NCBI GenBank assembly: GCA_022425485.1
Contig: JAKMFL010000010.1
Location: 31,333-95,332 of the forward strand
Reading direction: 5' to 3'
Source of the DNA: Alphaproteobacteria bacterium
Lineage (GTDB): Bacteria; Pseudomonadota; Alphaproteobacteria; Puniceispirillales; Puniceispirillaceae
Length of the DNA: 64,000 bases
Made by a program: the position numbers and the translations under genes
In this document: positions 27,070 through 36,839 of the stretch, in pieces
How positions within the stretch are numbered: position 1 is the first letter of the stretch
Layout: every line of letters begins with the position of its first letter
Notes under the pieces: model-generated
Databases searched by the model: none
Told to the model about the DNA's origin: nothing
What the model saw: only the letters and a program-made list of their open reading frames with translations

Positions 27070-28464
27070 ATGAATTTTGATCATTTTTTCCCTGTATCTA
27101 AAAAGCAGAAAGTTACCGCTGGCCTTGTGGGTGCTGGTCAGTTTGGCGCCTCGCTTATCAATCAGGCAACCTTAATGCCGATGTTGGATGTACCTTTTTT
27201 GTGTGATCTTAATATAGAGCTTGCCAAAAAAGCGTTTTCAGATGCAGGCGTTGCAGAAGAAGACATCTTTTATGCTGATAATAAAAAAGCAGCCCTTAGC
27301 GCCTTTGAGCTGGGAAAAAAAGTTATTACCGATGATTATCGCCTCGTTTGTGAATTGCCAGCCGATATTATTGTTGAAGCTACAGGACAGCCAGAGGCCG
27401 CCGCTTCTATTGCTTATCTTGCGCTAACCAGCGGCTATCATGTTGCGATGGTAACCAAGGAGGCCGATAGTGTCGTTGGCCCTTATCTAAGCCGTATAGC
27501 TTCTCAGAACGGTAAATTTATTACCCCCGTAGATGGGGATCAGCCGAGTTTGCTTATCGGTTTGATGTCATGGGCAGGTTTGCTTGGTTTGGATATATTG
27601 GCGGCGGGTAAATCTAGTGAATATGATTTTATCTATTATCCAGAGCGCGATATTGTTAGCTGGCGCGGGCATGAAAAACACCTGCCAGATTTTAAAGATG
27701 CATGGGCTATGGGGGATGATATCCAAGCCAAGCTGGAAATGCGTGCCAGATTATTAGATGGATTTCCCCAACGCACGGTTCCTGACTTATGCGAAATGGG
27801 CATTGTCTGTAACCATACTGGCCTGTTGCCTGATGTTGCAGATTTTCATGCCCCGCACGCAAGGGTGGGCGAAGTTGCTGATATTTTCAGCCCGCGTTCC
27901 AGAGGCGGTATTGTGGCATCATCTGGCCGGGTAGATGTGTTTAACTGTCTGCGCCGCGCAGATGAGCAGAGTTTTGCTGGCGGCGTTTATGTGGTGGTTG
28001 ATTGCAAAGGCGAGGAAAGCTGGAAAATCTTAAAAGAAAAGGGGATTCCGATGCATAAAGATGGTCGCTCTGCCCTGCTTTATAATCCCTCGCATCTTTT
28101 GGGAGTGGAAGCGCCGATATCGCTACTCTCAACGGTATTGCTTGAAAAGCCGTCTGGAGCCATAACCCTTGAACATCATGTTGATCTGCATGCCTGTACC
28201 ACCAAAGCTTGGAAAAAAGGGCAGCACTTGCGCATTACCGACCAGCATCATCATGAGGTAGATGGCCTAAAGCCGTTGTTGCAAGCTGCATCACCAGCCC
28301 GTAGTGATAAGCCGCTACCCTATTATATGGCAGCAGGCCAGATGCTTGCCTGTGATGTGCCCGCAGGCACTATAATCACGCGTGAAATGATAACCCCGCC
28401 AGCAGAATCGCAGCTATTTTCGCTGCGAGATGCGATGGATGCATGGCTTTACCCCGGCACCTAA
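27070..28464 (+). CDS. Homoserine-dehydrogenase-like oxidoreductase with C-terminal SAF domain (COG4091)
   Basis: 464 residues. The NAD(P)-binding start is VTAGLVGAGQFGASLINQA, followed by DIIVEATGQPEAAA, a homoserine dehydrogenase-type Rossmann fold. Lys and Asp occur in VTKEADSVVGP and TPVDGDQPSL. The C-terminus (about 395-455) resembles a SAF domain with DVPAGTIITREMI, as in the family sometimes mislabelled FlgA. Substrate and pathway are not known. ATG at 27070 follows an aggcg ribosome-binding site. It stands alone after the terminator region. Confidence 0.8.
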   Translation: MNFDHFFPVSKKQKVTAGLVGAGQFGASLINQATLMPMLDVPFLCDLNIELAKKAFSDAGVAEEDIFYADNKKAALSAFELGKKVITDDYRLVCELPADIIVEATGQPEAAASIAYLALTSGYHVAMVTKEADSVVGPYLSRIASQNGKFITPVDGDQPSLLIGLMSWAGLLGLDILAAGKSSEYDFIYYPERDIVSWRGHEKHLPDFKDAWAMGDDIQAKLEMRARLLDGFPQRTVPDLCEMGIVCNHTGLLPDVADFHAPHARVGEVADIFSPRSRGGIVASSGRVDVFNCLRRADEQSFAGGVYVVVDCKGEESWKILKEKGIPMHKDGRSALLYNPSHLLGVEAPISLLSTVLLEKPSGAITLEHHVDLHACTTKAWKKGQHLRITDQHHHEVDGLKPLLQAASPARSDKPLPYYMAAGQMLACDVPAGTIITREMITPPAESQLFSLRDAMDAWLYPGT

Positions 28465-28521
28465 GCCTGTTTTTTAGGAATCGGGAAATTTATTTAGGGG
28501 TATTTGCGGTAATATCGCCCT

Positions 28522-28539
28522 CTGTCATGAAAGCTTCAT
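28522..28539 (+). promoter_or_regulatory. Candidate Pho box upstream of ppk
   Basis: The sequence CTGTCATGAAAGCTTCAT has a perfect CTGTCAT half-site and a weaker second half-site (GCTTCAT, four of seven) at the 11-base spacing used by PhoB. It lies 118 bases before the ppk GTG start. A role in phosphate control of ppk-ppx is inference. Confidence 0.4.
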
Positions 28540-28593
28540 CTGAATATGGTGGGATGAAGGAGTCATTTGGGCTATTGTCTGTTACACACTAAT

Positions 28594-28623
28594 ACGATCA
28601 GGCACGATTAGGCACGATCAGGT
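28594..28623 (+). repeat. Three tandem copies of a 10-bp unit before ppk
   Basis: ACGATCAGGC, ACGATTAGGC and ACGATCAGGT follow each other without gaps, in the leader of ppk about 35 bases before its start. Confidence 0.85.
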
Positions 28624-28656
28624 TTCAGATTTTTTAATGAGAGTTTCGGTAAAACA

Positions 28657-30786
28657 GTGACAACAACACAATCCCTTTTAGATGGTGAAAATAAAAGCCG
28701 TTATTTTGACCGCGAGTTGTCATGGTTATCCTTTAATGAGCGGGTTTTGTGGCAGGCAAAATCAGAGGCTAATCCGATAGGCGAAAAGCTTCGCTTTATT
28801 TCTATTTCAGCGTCAAATTTAGATGAATTTTTGATGGTGCGTCTGGCAGGTATGTATCAGCTACAAATGCGCGGCTATCACCGGATGCCAGAAACAGATG
28901 CCCAGATATCTGGATTGCTGGAGGCTATCGAAGCCAAAGTGACATATCTGCTTTCGGAACAACAAAAAGCAGAAAAGCAGGTTTTAAGCCAGTTGGCAGA
29001 GAATCATTGCGATATTTGTGACGTTTCAGATTTAACAGCAGAACAACTAAACTGGCTAGAAGAGTGGTATGAAAAAAACCTCCTTCTGCTGCTTTCCCCT
29101 ACAACCATAGACCCGCGCCACCCCTTTCCCTTTATCCAAAATAAGGGGCAGGGGTTGCTAATAGAAATGGCTAATCATCAGAAAAAAGCGCAAAAAGTGG
29201 TTATCCTGCTGCCCCTGAACACGCCGCGTTTCATCGCTGTGCCAGCCGAAAATAATAGGGCACAGGATGCGCTAAAATTTGTACCTGCTGAAACAGCTAT
29301 CATGGCTTTTCTGGATAAGATTTATCCAGATTTTAACGTAAAGCAAAGCGGCATGTTTCGTTTATTGCGAGATTCAGATGTAGAAATTGATGATGAAGCT
29401 GCTGATCTGGTTAGCCAGTTTGAAACTGCGTTACGCAAGCGTCGGCGCGGCAATGTTGTCTCTCTTATTATCTCTGATGGATTGTCAAAATCATCTCGTA
29501 ACTTTCTGAAAACACAATTTAATCTTAGTGAAACGCAGATTTTTGTTAGCTCTGGCTTGGTAGGGGCGGGCGATTTGAGCGAAATTGTAAGCCGGCTGCC
29601 TTCAGCTCTATTATATCCAGAATACACCCCGCGTTTTCCCCAGCGTATTGTGGATTTTAAGGGCGATTGTTTTGCTTCTATCCGCAATAAGGATATTATT
29701 GTTCACCACCCTTATGAGAGTTTTGATGTGGTGGTGCGGTTTTTGGAACAGGCGGCGCGTGACCCAGATGTGCTTGCTATCCGTCAGACCCTTTATCGTA
29801 CCTCGCCGCAATCGCCAATTGCCAAAGCCTTGGTGGAAGCAGCTGAGAATGGTAAGACGGTCATGGCGCTTATTGAGCTAAAGGCCCGGTTTGATGAAGA
29901 AAACAATATTCAATTAGCACGGATGCTAGAGCGTGCTGGCGCGCAGGTAGCCTATGGTATTGCTGATCTTAAAGTGCATTCTAAATTGACCCATATTACA
30001 CGGCGTGAAAGCGGTAAACTTGCATCTTATGTGCATTGCGGTACGGGCAATTATCACCCTATCACCGCAAAAATATACACCGATTTATCGTTTTTTACCT
30101 GTGATGAAAAACTATGTTCAGAGATTTGGCAGGTTTTTAATTTTCTGACCAGCTATGTGCCGCCCAAAAAGATGAGCAAGGTAGTGATGTCGCCAACGCA
30201 TGCGATAGATTGGCTTTATAGCGCTATCGATACAGAGATTAAAAACGCTGAACAAGGCTTGCCAGCCCATATTTGGATAAAAACCAATGCAATTGTTGAT
30301 AAGGGGGTCATTGACTGCCTTTATGAGGCCTCAAACGCTGGCGTTAAAATAGATTTATGTGTGCGCGGTATCTGCTGTCTTCGCCCACAAGTTACGGGTT
30401 TATCAGAAAATATCCGAGTCTGGTCAATAATTGGCCGGTTTTTGGAGCATGGGCGAATTTATGCTTTTGCCAATGGCGAGGCATTGGGCAAATCTAATAC
30501 CAAAGTCTTTATTGGCTCTGCCGACCTGATGCCACGTAATCTATATCGACGCGTTGAAGTGTTGGTACCTTTAGAAAATAGAACGGTTCGCAAACAAGTT
30601 TTAAGTCAGGTGGTGCGTGCCCTTGATCTTGATAAAAGGAACAGCTGGGACTTGCAACCAGACGGCGCTTATACAAAACTGGAAGCAAGCGAGGATAATC
30701 TGCTTTCTGCGCATGAGTATTTTATGCAGAATCCAAGCTTGTCTGGGCAGGGGAGTTTAGCCCCTAAAACATCAGACAATAAATAG
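28657..30786 (+). CDS. ppk: Polyphosphate kinase Ppk1
   Basis: 709 residues, full length. It begins with YFDRELSWLSFNERVLWQA, the standard Ppk1 N-terminus. The catalytic region has IELKARFDEENNIQLARML, then SYVHCGTGNYHPITAKIYTD with the phospho-accepting His (about 458), and a second phospholipase-D-like half ending in GSADLMPRNLYRRVEVLVP. It makes inorganic polyphosphate from ATP, usually at the inner membrane. The start is GTG at 28657 with only a weak ribosome-binding site, suggesting modest translation. It is 20 bases upstream of ppx. Confidence 0.97.
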   Translation: MTTTQSLLDGENKSRYFDRELSWLSFNERVLWQAKSEANPIGEKLRFISISASNLDEFLMVRLAGMYQLQMRGYHRMPETDAQISGLLEAIEAKVTYLLSEQQKAEKQVLSQLAENHCDICDVSDLTAEQLNWLEEWYEKNLLLLLSPTTIDPRHPFPFIQNKGQGLLIEMANHQKKAQKVVILLPLNTPRFIAVPAENNRAQDALKFVPAETAIMAFLDKIYPDFNVKQSGMFRLLRDSDVEIDDEAADLVSQFETALRKRRRGNVVSLIISDGLSKSSRNFLKTQFNLSETQIFVSSGLVGAGDLSEIVSRLPSALLYPEYTPRFPQRIVDFKGDCFASIRNKDIIVHHPYESFDVVVRFLEQAARDPDVLAIRQTLYRTSPQSPIAKALVEAAENGKTVMALIELKARFDEENNIQLARMLERAGAQVAYGIADLKVHSKLTHITRRESGKLASYVHCGTGNYHPITAKIYTDLSFFTCDEKLCSEIWQVFNFLTSYVPPKKMSKVVMSPTHAIDWLYSAIDTEIKNAEQGLPAHIWIKTNAIVDKGVIDCLYEASNAGVKIDLCVRGICCLRPQVTGLSENIRVWSIIGRFLEHGRIYAFANGEALGKSNTKVFIGSADLMPRNLYRRVEVLVPLENRTVRKQVLSQVVRALDLDKRNSWDLQPDGAYTKLEASEDNLLSAHEYFMQNPSLSGQGSLAPKTSDNK

Positions 30787-30806
30787 ACTGGCAGGTTTGT
30801 TTGCTA

Positions 30807-32330
30807 ATGGGGGCGGGTTTGAAGCAGGATAAGGCACAACTGTCTGAAGACAGGCATTTGGCGCATGATACGCCAACGGCAGCTGTTATTGATATTGGCT
30901 CAAACTCAATCCGGCTTGTGGTTTATCGCCGCGACGGAAATTATCCCTTTCCCTTTTTTAACGAGCGCATTACCTGTGAGTTGGGGCGCGGTCTGGATAT
31001 TAGGGGTGAATTAGATCCCGAACGCATTGATGTTGCGTTGCAAGTGCTCGCTAGATTTGGCAAGCTTCTTGATGCGTTAAAGCCCACTTATGTAAAAATT
31101 GCCGCAACCGCAGCGGTACGCCGCGCAAAAAATGGCGATACGTTTTTAAAACCTGCTACCAAAATCTTGGGGTATCCTGTTGAAATATTGCCAGCTTCAG
31201 AAGAAGCGCGTCTGGTCACGCTGGGCCTTACCCGTAATATGCCTATCATCAATGGACTTGTTGTGGATTTGGGCGGCGGCAGTATTGAGCTTGTTCTGGT
31301 TAAAGATAGCCAAGTTCAGGATTATGTAAGCCTTAATATCGGCCATCTCAGTAGCTTATCTAAAAAAGAGATCAAGGCACAAGTGAAGGCAGTAGGTTTT
31401 CTTTCTGCTGCTAAGGGGCAAATGCTATATGGCATTGGCGGTAGTTTTCGTGCAGTAGGCTCTGCCTTTATTTCCCGCAGCAATTATCCGCTATTCCTAT
31501 TGCATGGATTGGTAATCCCGCCCGCGCAATCTAAGGGTTTATTGAAATCTTTAACCGCAGAAGAGCCAGATCTTGACGGGGTGCCCGCTGGCCGACAAAA
31601 AACCATAATGATGGCGGCTCAAATAATTAAAATTGTTAAAAAAACTGCAAGGACAGAAGATTTATTTATCAGCGGAACCTCGCTGCGTGACGGGCTAATA
31701 GCTGACATTCAACCGGTATTCGCAGAAACCCAAGATCAGCTGTTGATCACCGGGCAGCAAATTGCCTTACATACCCAAAGACAGGCTGGTCTTACAGCTA
31801 GTCTGGTTGAGCTTTTAATGCCAATTGCCGATTATTTTCGAACCTCAGGTCGGGCAGAAATTGATGGCCGCAAGCGGAATTTAAAACGCTTGCTGGAAGC
31901 CGCGTGCATGTTATCGGATATCTGCTGGAATGAAAGCCCAGATAGGCGGGCGCAATTGGCTGTGGAGCGGATATTGGCGTTACCTATATTTTCGGTCACG
32001 CATAAAGAGCGTGCGTGGCTCGCGCTGGCGATTTATCATCGCTATGTTGGGCTAAGGCCGCATAAGCCCACGATGGATATATTCACAAAAATTCTATCAC
32101 GCGCAGAACGGTTTTCAGCCCAAGCCGTTGGTCTTGGTATGCGCTTCGGACACATATTCTGCGGCGGTGTGCCAGACTATTTGTCCCTGATAACGTTATC
32201 GGTAGAAGAGGGAAATCTTGTATGCCATCTGCCCGCCGCAGAACGAACGCTCATGGATACACATTCTGCACGCCGCCTCAAAGCTTTTGCTAAATGCTGC
32301 GGGCTTTCATCACGTTTCGAGACCCAATAG
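30807..32330 (+). CDS. ppx: Exopolyphosphatase, Ppx/GppA family
   Basis: 507 residues from ATG 30807 (an in-frame TTG lies two codons earlier). The actin-like ATPase-fold motifs AVIDIGSNSIRLVVYRR and LVVDLGGGSIELVLV are clear, followed by YGIGGSFRAVG. The C-terminal half contains an HD-like helical domain. It hydrolyses terminal phosphate from polyphosphate, and some members act on pppGpp. Position behind ppk favours polyphosphate. Together they set the polyP pool. Confidence 0.92.
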   Translation: MGAGLKQDKAQLSEDRHLAHDTPTAAVIDIGSNSIRLVVYRRDGNYPFPFFNERITCELGRGLDIRGELDPERIDVALQVLARFGKLLDALKPTYVKIAATAAVRRAKNGDTFLKPATKILGYPVEILPASEEARLVTLGLTRNMPIINGLVVDLGGGSIELVLVKDSQVQDYVSLNIGHLSSLSKKEIKAQVKAVGFLSAAKGQMLYGIGGSFRAVGSAFISRSNYPLFLLHGLVIPPAQSKGLLKSLTAEEPDLDGVPAGRQKTIMMAAQIIKIVKKTARTEDLFISGTSLRDGLIADIQPVFAETQDQLLITGQQIALHTQRQAGLTASLVELLMPIADYFRTSGRAEIDGRKRNLKRLLEAACMLSDICWNESPDRRAQLAVERILALPIFSVTHKERAWLALAIYHRYVGLRPHKPTMDIFTKILSRAERFSAQAVGLGMRFGHIFCGGVPDYLSLITLSVEEGNLVCHLPAAERTLMDTHSARRLKAFAKCCGLSSRFETQ

Positions 32331-32372
32331 CATAAAGCCAGCAGCATAAAAAAGATTTAAACCTCTTTCAGA

Positions 32373-33512
32373 TTAGGAAGCCTTTATAGCTTGCGGATTT
32401 TTTCTGGCGGCCTCTAATGCTTTTGGCAGATTGGCGGCTAGATGTGTGCAATCTTCAGGCGTGCCAGCCGTAATACGGATGCACCTATTCTGGGGCGTCG
32501 TTCCGGGCATGCGCACAAATATTCCTTGATGGATCAAATTCTGCATCACCCTAGCCGCGAAATCTCCATCGCCCCCACAATCAATCGCTAGGAAATTAGT
32601 CGCAGAAGCAAGCGGGGTGAGGCCGTTTTCAACCGCTATTGCGGCTATATCTGACAGTGCACCTTCAACTTTAGCTCTTATTGCGGGCAAATATTGCGTA
32701 TCCTCAAGCGCGGCTAAGGCGCCAGCCTGTGATATCCTGCTCATACCAAAATGATTGCGAATTTTATGAAAAGCAGTCGCTAGCTTGCTATGCGTAATGG
32801 CATAACCAATTCGTGCCCCAGCCATGCCATAGGCCTTGGAAAAGGTGCGCATGCGAATAATCTGCGGATGGTCTGGTGCAATATTTGGAATTTGTGCAGC
32901 ATCCAGAAAATCTGCATAAGCTTCATCGAGGCATAATAGCGTCTGCGGTGGTAAATTATCTGCTAAATCTTCAATAATACGCGCAGGATTGCAAGAGCCC
33001 ATCGGGTTGTTCGGGTTGGAGAGGTAAATTATCCGCGCCCCAACCTCATCAGCCTTATCTAGCAAGGCAGCAGGGTCTTCTGTATCTTCCTTGAACGAGA
33101 CTTTATGTAAATGCCCGCCAAAGCCCGTAACATGATAGTTAAAGGTTGGATAGGCGCCATCGGTTGTAACCACATGCACCCCCGCCTCGACAAACAGACG
33201 CACCAAATAGCCCAATAGACCGTCAATACCTTCGCCGATGGCGATATGCTCTGCTGGAATACCATGCTTCTGGGCTAGCGCCTGTTTGAGTTCAAAATTT
33301 TCAGGATCGCCATATTGCCAGACACTACTTGCTTCTGCTTGCATAGCTTCTATCGTAAGGGGGGAGGGGCCAAACACACTTTCATTTGCGCCAATACGGG
33401 CAAGAAAAGCACGTTCATGTATGCGCTCCAGCGCTTCTGGGCCAACAAAAGGTACACTGGCAGGCAAGCTGTCAATTAAGGGGGTAAAAGGTGGCAGCAC
33501 AGCTTTTTTCAT
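32373..33512 (-). CDS. hisC: Histidinol-phosphate-type aminotransferase (PLP class I/II)
   Basis: 379 residues. GANESVFGPSP and IAIGEGIDGLL at the front, YLSNPNNPMGS, LCLDEAYADF and the Schiff-base lysine motif MRTFSKAYGMAGARIGYAI (Lys about 222) mark the HisC branch, and RMPGTTPQNRCIRITAGTPE closes it. It would transfer an amino group to imidazole-acetol phosphate. It is not in a his operon and stands alone between convergent ppx and the divergent FAA hydrolase, so an aromatic amino-acid role is possible. Confidence 0.85.
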   Translation of the reverse strand: MKKAVLPPFTPLIDSLPASVPFVGPEALERIHERAFLARIGANESVFGPSPLTIEAMQAEASSVWQYGDPENFELKQALAQKHGIPAEHIAIGEGIDGLLGYLVRLFVEAGVHVVTTDGAYPTFNYHVTGFGGHLHKVSFKEDTEDPAALLDKADEVGARIIYLSNPNNPMGSCNPARIIEDLADNLPPQTLLCLDEAYADFLDAAQIPNIAPDHPQIIRMRTFSKAYGMAGARIGYAITHSKLATAFHKIRNHFGMSRISQAGALAALEDTQYLPAIRAKVEGALSDIAAIAVENGLTPLASATNFLAIDCGGDGDFAARVMQNLIHQGIFVRMPGTTPQNRCIRITAGTPEDCTHLAANLPKALEAARKNPQAIKAS

Positions 33513-33735
33513 GGGGTATAACCCTCCTTTAAAAGATAGGAATTACCCTAATATAGAAGCAGCCTTAATACAAATAATCTGGCAATAATATGAGAAAATG
33601 CGGCTTTTTGGCTCTCTCTTTTCTCGCTAAATAGATTTGCAGAAAAACTATTCTATCCGCTATGCTGATAAGGGGGGCTCTCCTCCCTTTTTAACCCTAA
33701 ATGATGAAATTATTTGTTAAGTGAGGCAAGAGGTT

Positions 33736-34899
33736 ATGCAAATTCTACCTGATGATGCACAGGACGCGGTATTAGTTGGCCGGATATGGCACCCAGAGGT
33801 GGGCGGCCCCTGCATTGTGGCGTATAAAGCTGGCCAGCTTTATGACATCACCAGCCGCGATGTGCCGACCATGCGAGATTTGTTAGAGAGGGATGATTGC
33901 TCTGGCTATGTTTTAGAAAGGCTGGCGGATGCAACGGCGCTGATATCTCTCGAAGCTGTGATAGAAAATAGCCTTGCCAGTGATGCGGATCCAACAAAAT
34001 TGCATTTCTTAGCCCCTTGCGATCTTCAGGCTGTCAAGGCTTGCGGTGTAACATTTGCTAGCTCCATGATAGAACGGGTTATTGAAGAGCAGGCAGCAGG
34101 AGACCCTGCGCGTGCAGAAGCATTACGTGCTCGCTGTCTAGATATTATTGGCTCACGGCTTTCCGAGCTAGAGGCTGGCTCTGCTGCGGCGCAGAAGGTT
34201 AAACAAGCCCTGATAGCAGAAGGGATGTGGTCACAATATCTGGAAGTTGGCATTGGCCCTGATGCAGAAGTATTTACCAAAGCCCAGCCTTTATCTGCGA
34301 TAGGGTGGGGCGCAAATGCTGGCCTACACCCAGCCTCAAGCTGGAATAATCCAGAGCCTGAAATTGTATTGGCGGTAAACAGCGCTGGCCAGATTAGGGG
34401 GGTTACGCTTGGTAATGATGTGAATTTACGCGATATTGAAGGGCGTTCAGCCTTATTGCTGGGTAAAGCGAAAGATAATAACGCGTCTTGTGTTATTGGG
34501 CCTTTTATCCGGCTATTTGATGATAGGTTCGATTTGGATAGGGTTCAGAATGCAGAATTGCGGTTGCAGATAACTGGCGAGGATGGCTTTACCTTAGAAG
34601 GCGAAAGCCTGATGCGTGAAATTAGCCGCTCGCCAACAGATCTTGTTGCCCAAACCATTAGTGTCAATCACCAATATCCAGACGGCTTTATGCTGTTTTT
34701 GGGCACGATGTTTGCGCCCACTAAGGATAGAGGCGCAAAAGGAGAGGGGTTCACGCATAAAACAGGCGATATCGTCACTATTTCATGCGCAGATATCGGC
34801 ATGTTACAAAATCAGATGAAGCCATCTGGCGAATGCCGGCATTGGACATTTGGTCTGTCCGCTTTCATGCGTAATTTGTCGGAACGTAGTCTTGTCTGA
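33736..34899 (+). CDS. Fumarylacetoacetate hydrolase family protein
   Basis: 387 residues from ATG 33736 with an AGAGG ribosome-binding site (a GTG at 33721 is also in frame). An N-terminal domain with VGRIWHPEVGGPCIVAYKAGQ precedes the FAH core, which has PEPEIVLAVNSAG, GVTLGNDVNLRDIEG and KDNNASCVIGPF. The metal-binding Glu residues are expected in the PEPE segment. Members act on beta-diketones or are 2-keto-3-deoxy-sugar-acid dehydratases; the substrate is unknown. It overlaps the next gene by 8 bases, so it may share regulation with the pseudouridine genes. Confidence 0.85.
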   Translation: MQILPDDAQDAVLVGRIWHPEVGGPCIVAYKAGQLYDITSRDVPTMRDLLERDDCSGYVLERLADATALISLEAVIENSLASDADPTKLHFLAPCDLQAVKACGVTFASSMIERVIEEQAAGDPARAEALRARCLDIIGSRLSELEAGSAAAQKVKQALIAEGMWSQYLEVGIGPDAEVFTKAQPLSAIGWGANAGLHPASSWNNPEPEIVLAVNSAGQIRGVTLGNDVNLRDIEGRSALLLGKAKDNNASCVIGPFIRLFDDRFDLDRVQNAELRLQITGEDGFTLEGESLMREISRSPTDLVAQTISVNHQYPDGFMLFLGTMFAPTKDRGAKGEGFTHKTGDIVTISCADIGMLQNQMKPSGECRHWTFGLSAFMRNLSERSLV

Positions 34900-35827
34900 C
34901 CGTGCTAATATATCGCGCGACAAACGTGCAGTTCTGGTTATTGGCGGTGTAAATATTGATATTTATGGCCGCGCGGACATGGCCGAGAGCAACCAAGAAA
35001 ATCCAGCAGACTCCTACCCCGGCATGGTTGACACTTATGCAGGCGGGGTCGCGCGTAATATTGCAGAGAATTTAGGCAGGCTAGGTCTGGGGGTAGCTTT
35101 TATAGGCTGTTTTGGAACAGATGATTTCACTGATTTTTTAAAAACATCTCTAACAGATGCTGATGTGGATATAAGCTTGTCCGCAAACTTGAAAAGCCGC
35201 AATGACAGCTACTTAAGTCTATTTAGGGGTGATGGCGGCCTTATAAGTGCGGTAAATCAAATCCAGAATGTTGCTGAAATATCCCCTCGCTATTTAGAAC
35301 AAAGGCAGCCGGAAATTGAAACGGTGCCAACGCTTGTCCTAGAGGGCAATTTGAGTGAAGCAACTATTGCCTGTCTTGTCAGGATGAAGGGCAGAAATCA
35401 AAAGATAGCGGCGGATATGGTGTCGGCAACAAAAGCGCTACGATTTAAAAACCACCTCTCAGAGATTGATATTTTGAAATGTAACCAGCTAGAAGCGGCT
35501 GCCCTTACGGGACTGCCAGAGCGCTCATCTCTACCCGAATTATCAGCAGCCCTTATAGATAAAGGTGTGGGGCGTTTGCTATTATCTGCTGCAGGGCAAG
35601 GCTTTATGCTAGCAGATGCAGAGGAAACGGTCTGGATAGAGGCAACAAAGACACCCCCTTCTGGCACTACATCTGGGGCAGGTGATGCCTTGCTGGCGGG
35701 ATATATTTATGGGATAGAAACAGGGTTGGATAAGCGGCAGGCGGCATCTTTTGCGCGTGATTTAGCGGCGCTGACTTTGCAATGTGATGGCGCAGTACAT
35801 CCAAATCTAAAAGAATTACTGAAATAA
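34892..35827 (+). CDS. psuK: PfkB-family kinase, probable pseudouridine kinase
   Basis: About 311 residues if the TTG at 34892 is the start; no ATG or GTG lies between it and the conserved LVIGGVNIDIYGRAD, and an ATG at 34850 would overlap the FAA gene by 50 bases. PfkB motifs are GGVARNIAENLGRLG near the front and SGTTSGAGDALLAGY, with the catalytic Asp, near the end. PfkB kinases include many sugar kinases. The pseudouridine assignment rests on the adjacent psuG, 16 bases downstream, an order seen in many bacteria. Confidence 0.85.
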   Translation: MSDRANISRDKRAVLVIGGVNIDIYGRADMAESNQENPADSYPGMVDTYAGGVARNIAENLGRLGLGVAFIGCFGTDDFTDFLKTSLTDADVDISLSANLKSRNDSYLSLFRGDGGLISAVNQIQNVAEISPRYLEQRQPEIETVPTLVLEGNLSEATIACLVRMKGRNQKIAADMVSATKALRFKNHLSEIDILKCNQLEAAALTGLPERSSLPELSAALIDKGVGRLLLSAAGQGFMLADAEETVWIEATKTPPSGTTSGAGDALLAGYIYGIETGLDKRQAASFARDLAALTLQCDGAVHPNLKELLK

Positions 35828-35843
35828 AAACAGTTGCATAGAT

Positions 35844-36755
35844 ATGAAAATTAAAATTAAAGATGAGGTTAGAGAAGCGTTGGGTGCTGGCCAGCCTGTC
35901 GTAGCGTTGGAATCTACCATCATCTCGCACGGTCTGCCTTATCCTGATAATATTGAAATTGCAGACGCGTTAGAACAGGCGGTGCGCCAAAAGGGGGCTA
36001 TTCCGGCTACTATCGCCATTTTTGACGGGCTGCCTCATATCGGGCTAGATGCAGAAAAACTGGCTTTGTTGGCAGATCCAAAGAGCAAGATTGAAAAGGT
36101 AAGCCGGCGGGATATTCCCTATCTTCTATCTAGCCAAACGCATGGGGCCACTACAGTTGCCGCCACTATGCTGTTAGCGAGCGCTGCGGGTGTCGCTGTG
36201 TTTGCTACTGGGGGTATAGGCGGCGTTCATCGCGGGGCAAGTGCCAGCTTTGATATTTCAGCAGATTTGCCAGAATTAGCACGTACGAGCGTATGTGTGG
36301 TGTGTGCTGGGCCAAAGGCGATTTTAGATATTCCCCTGACCCTAGAGGTTCTGGAGACTTCTGGTGTGCCGGTGATAGGCTATCAATGTGATGAGGTGCC
36401 TGCTTTTTGGTCGCAAAGCGGGTCTGGCGCAAACGTGCCGTTGCGCCTTGATACAGCAGAGGAGATCGCCAGTCTATTAAGCCATAAATGGCAAGCTGGA
36501 TTAGAAGGGGGGGTGCTGGTCACAAACCCAGTTCCAGAAGCAGATGAAATTCCCGCCTCTGAGGTGCAAGCAGCGATAGCATCTGCGCTAGAACAGGCAG
36601 AGATTGCCGGCATAACAGGTAAAAAAGTGACCCCTTTTTTGCTTGATCATATTCGTAAAGAAACAGATGGACGCAGTCTTAGCACCAATAAAGCGCTGGT
36701 TTTAAATAATGCGCGCTTAGCTGCTGATATTGCCCGCGCCTACTGCATAAAATAA
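35844..36755 (+). CDS. psuG: Pseudouridine-5'-phosphate glycosidase
   Basis: 303 residues. ALESTIISHGLPYPDN near the N-terminus, TIAIFDG, HGATTVAATMLLA, FATGGIGGVHRGA, CAGPKAILDIPLTLE and LLVTNP-type ILVTNPVP elements are those of PsuG. The enzyme splits pseudouridine 5'-phosphate to uracil and ribose 5-phosphate. With the preceding kinase it forms a complete pseudouridine salvage route. The kinase-glycosidase pair is probably fed by RNA turnover or uptake. Confidence 0.96.
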   Translation: MKIKIKDEVREALGAGQPVVALESTIISHGLPYPDNIEIADALEQAVRQKGAIPATIAIFDGLPHIGLDAEKLALLADPKSKIEKVSRRDIPYLLSSQTHGATTVAATMLLASAAGVAVFATGGIGGVHRGASASFDISADLPELARTSVCVVCAGPKAILDIPLTLEVLETSGVPVIGYQCDEVPAFWSQSGSGANVPLRLDTAEEIASLLSHKWQAGLEGGVLVTNPVPEADEIPASEVQAAIASALEQAEIAGITGKKVTPFLLDHIRKETDGRSLSTNKALVLNNARLAADIARAYCIK

Positions 36756-36774
36756 GGTTTTCCAATTTTTTATG

Positions 36775-36839
36775 TCGGCTTTTTGGTTCGGCTTTTTATT
36801 TCGGCTTTTAGGCTTGGCTTTTGGGTTCAGCGCTTTGGT
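36775..36839 (+). repeat. Five tandem copies of a 13-bp unit after psuG
   Basis: Units of 13 bases start at 36775, 36788, 36801, 36814 and 36827. The consensus is TCGGCTTTTTGGT; later copies drift (TTGGCTTTTGGGT, TCAGCGCTTTGGT). They fill the space between psuG and the convergent small gene. Confidence 0.9.

Noticed and set aside
33670..33692. AAGGG/CCCTT hairpin followed by T upstream of the FAA-family gene
   Set aside because: Short stem with a long loop; not convincing as a terminator and no gene ends there on that strand.
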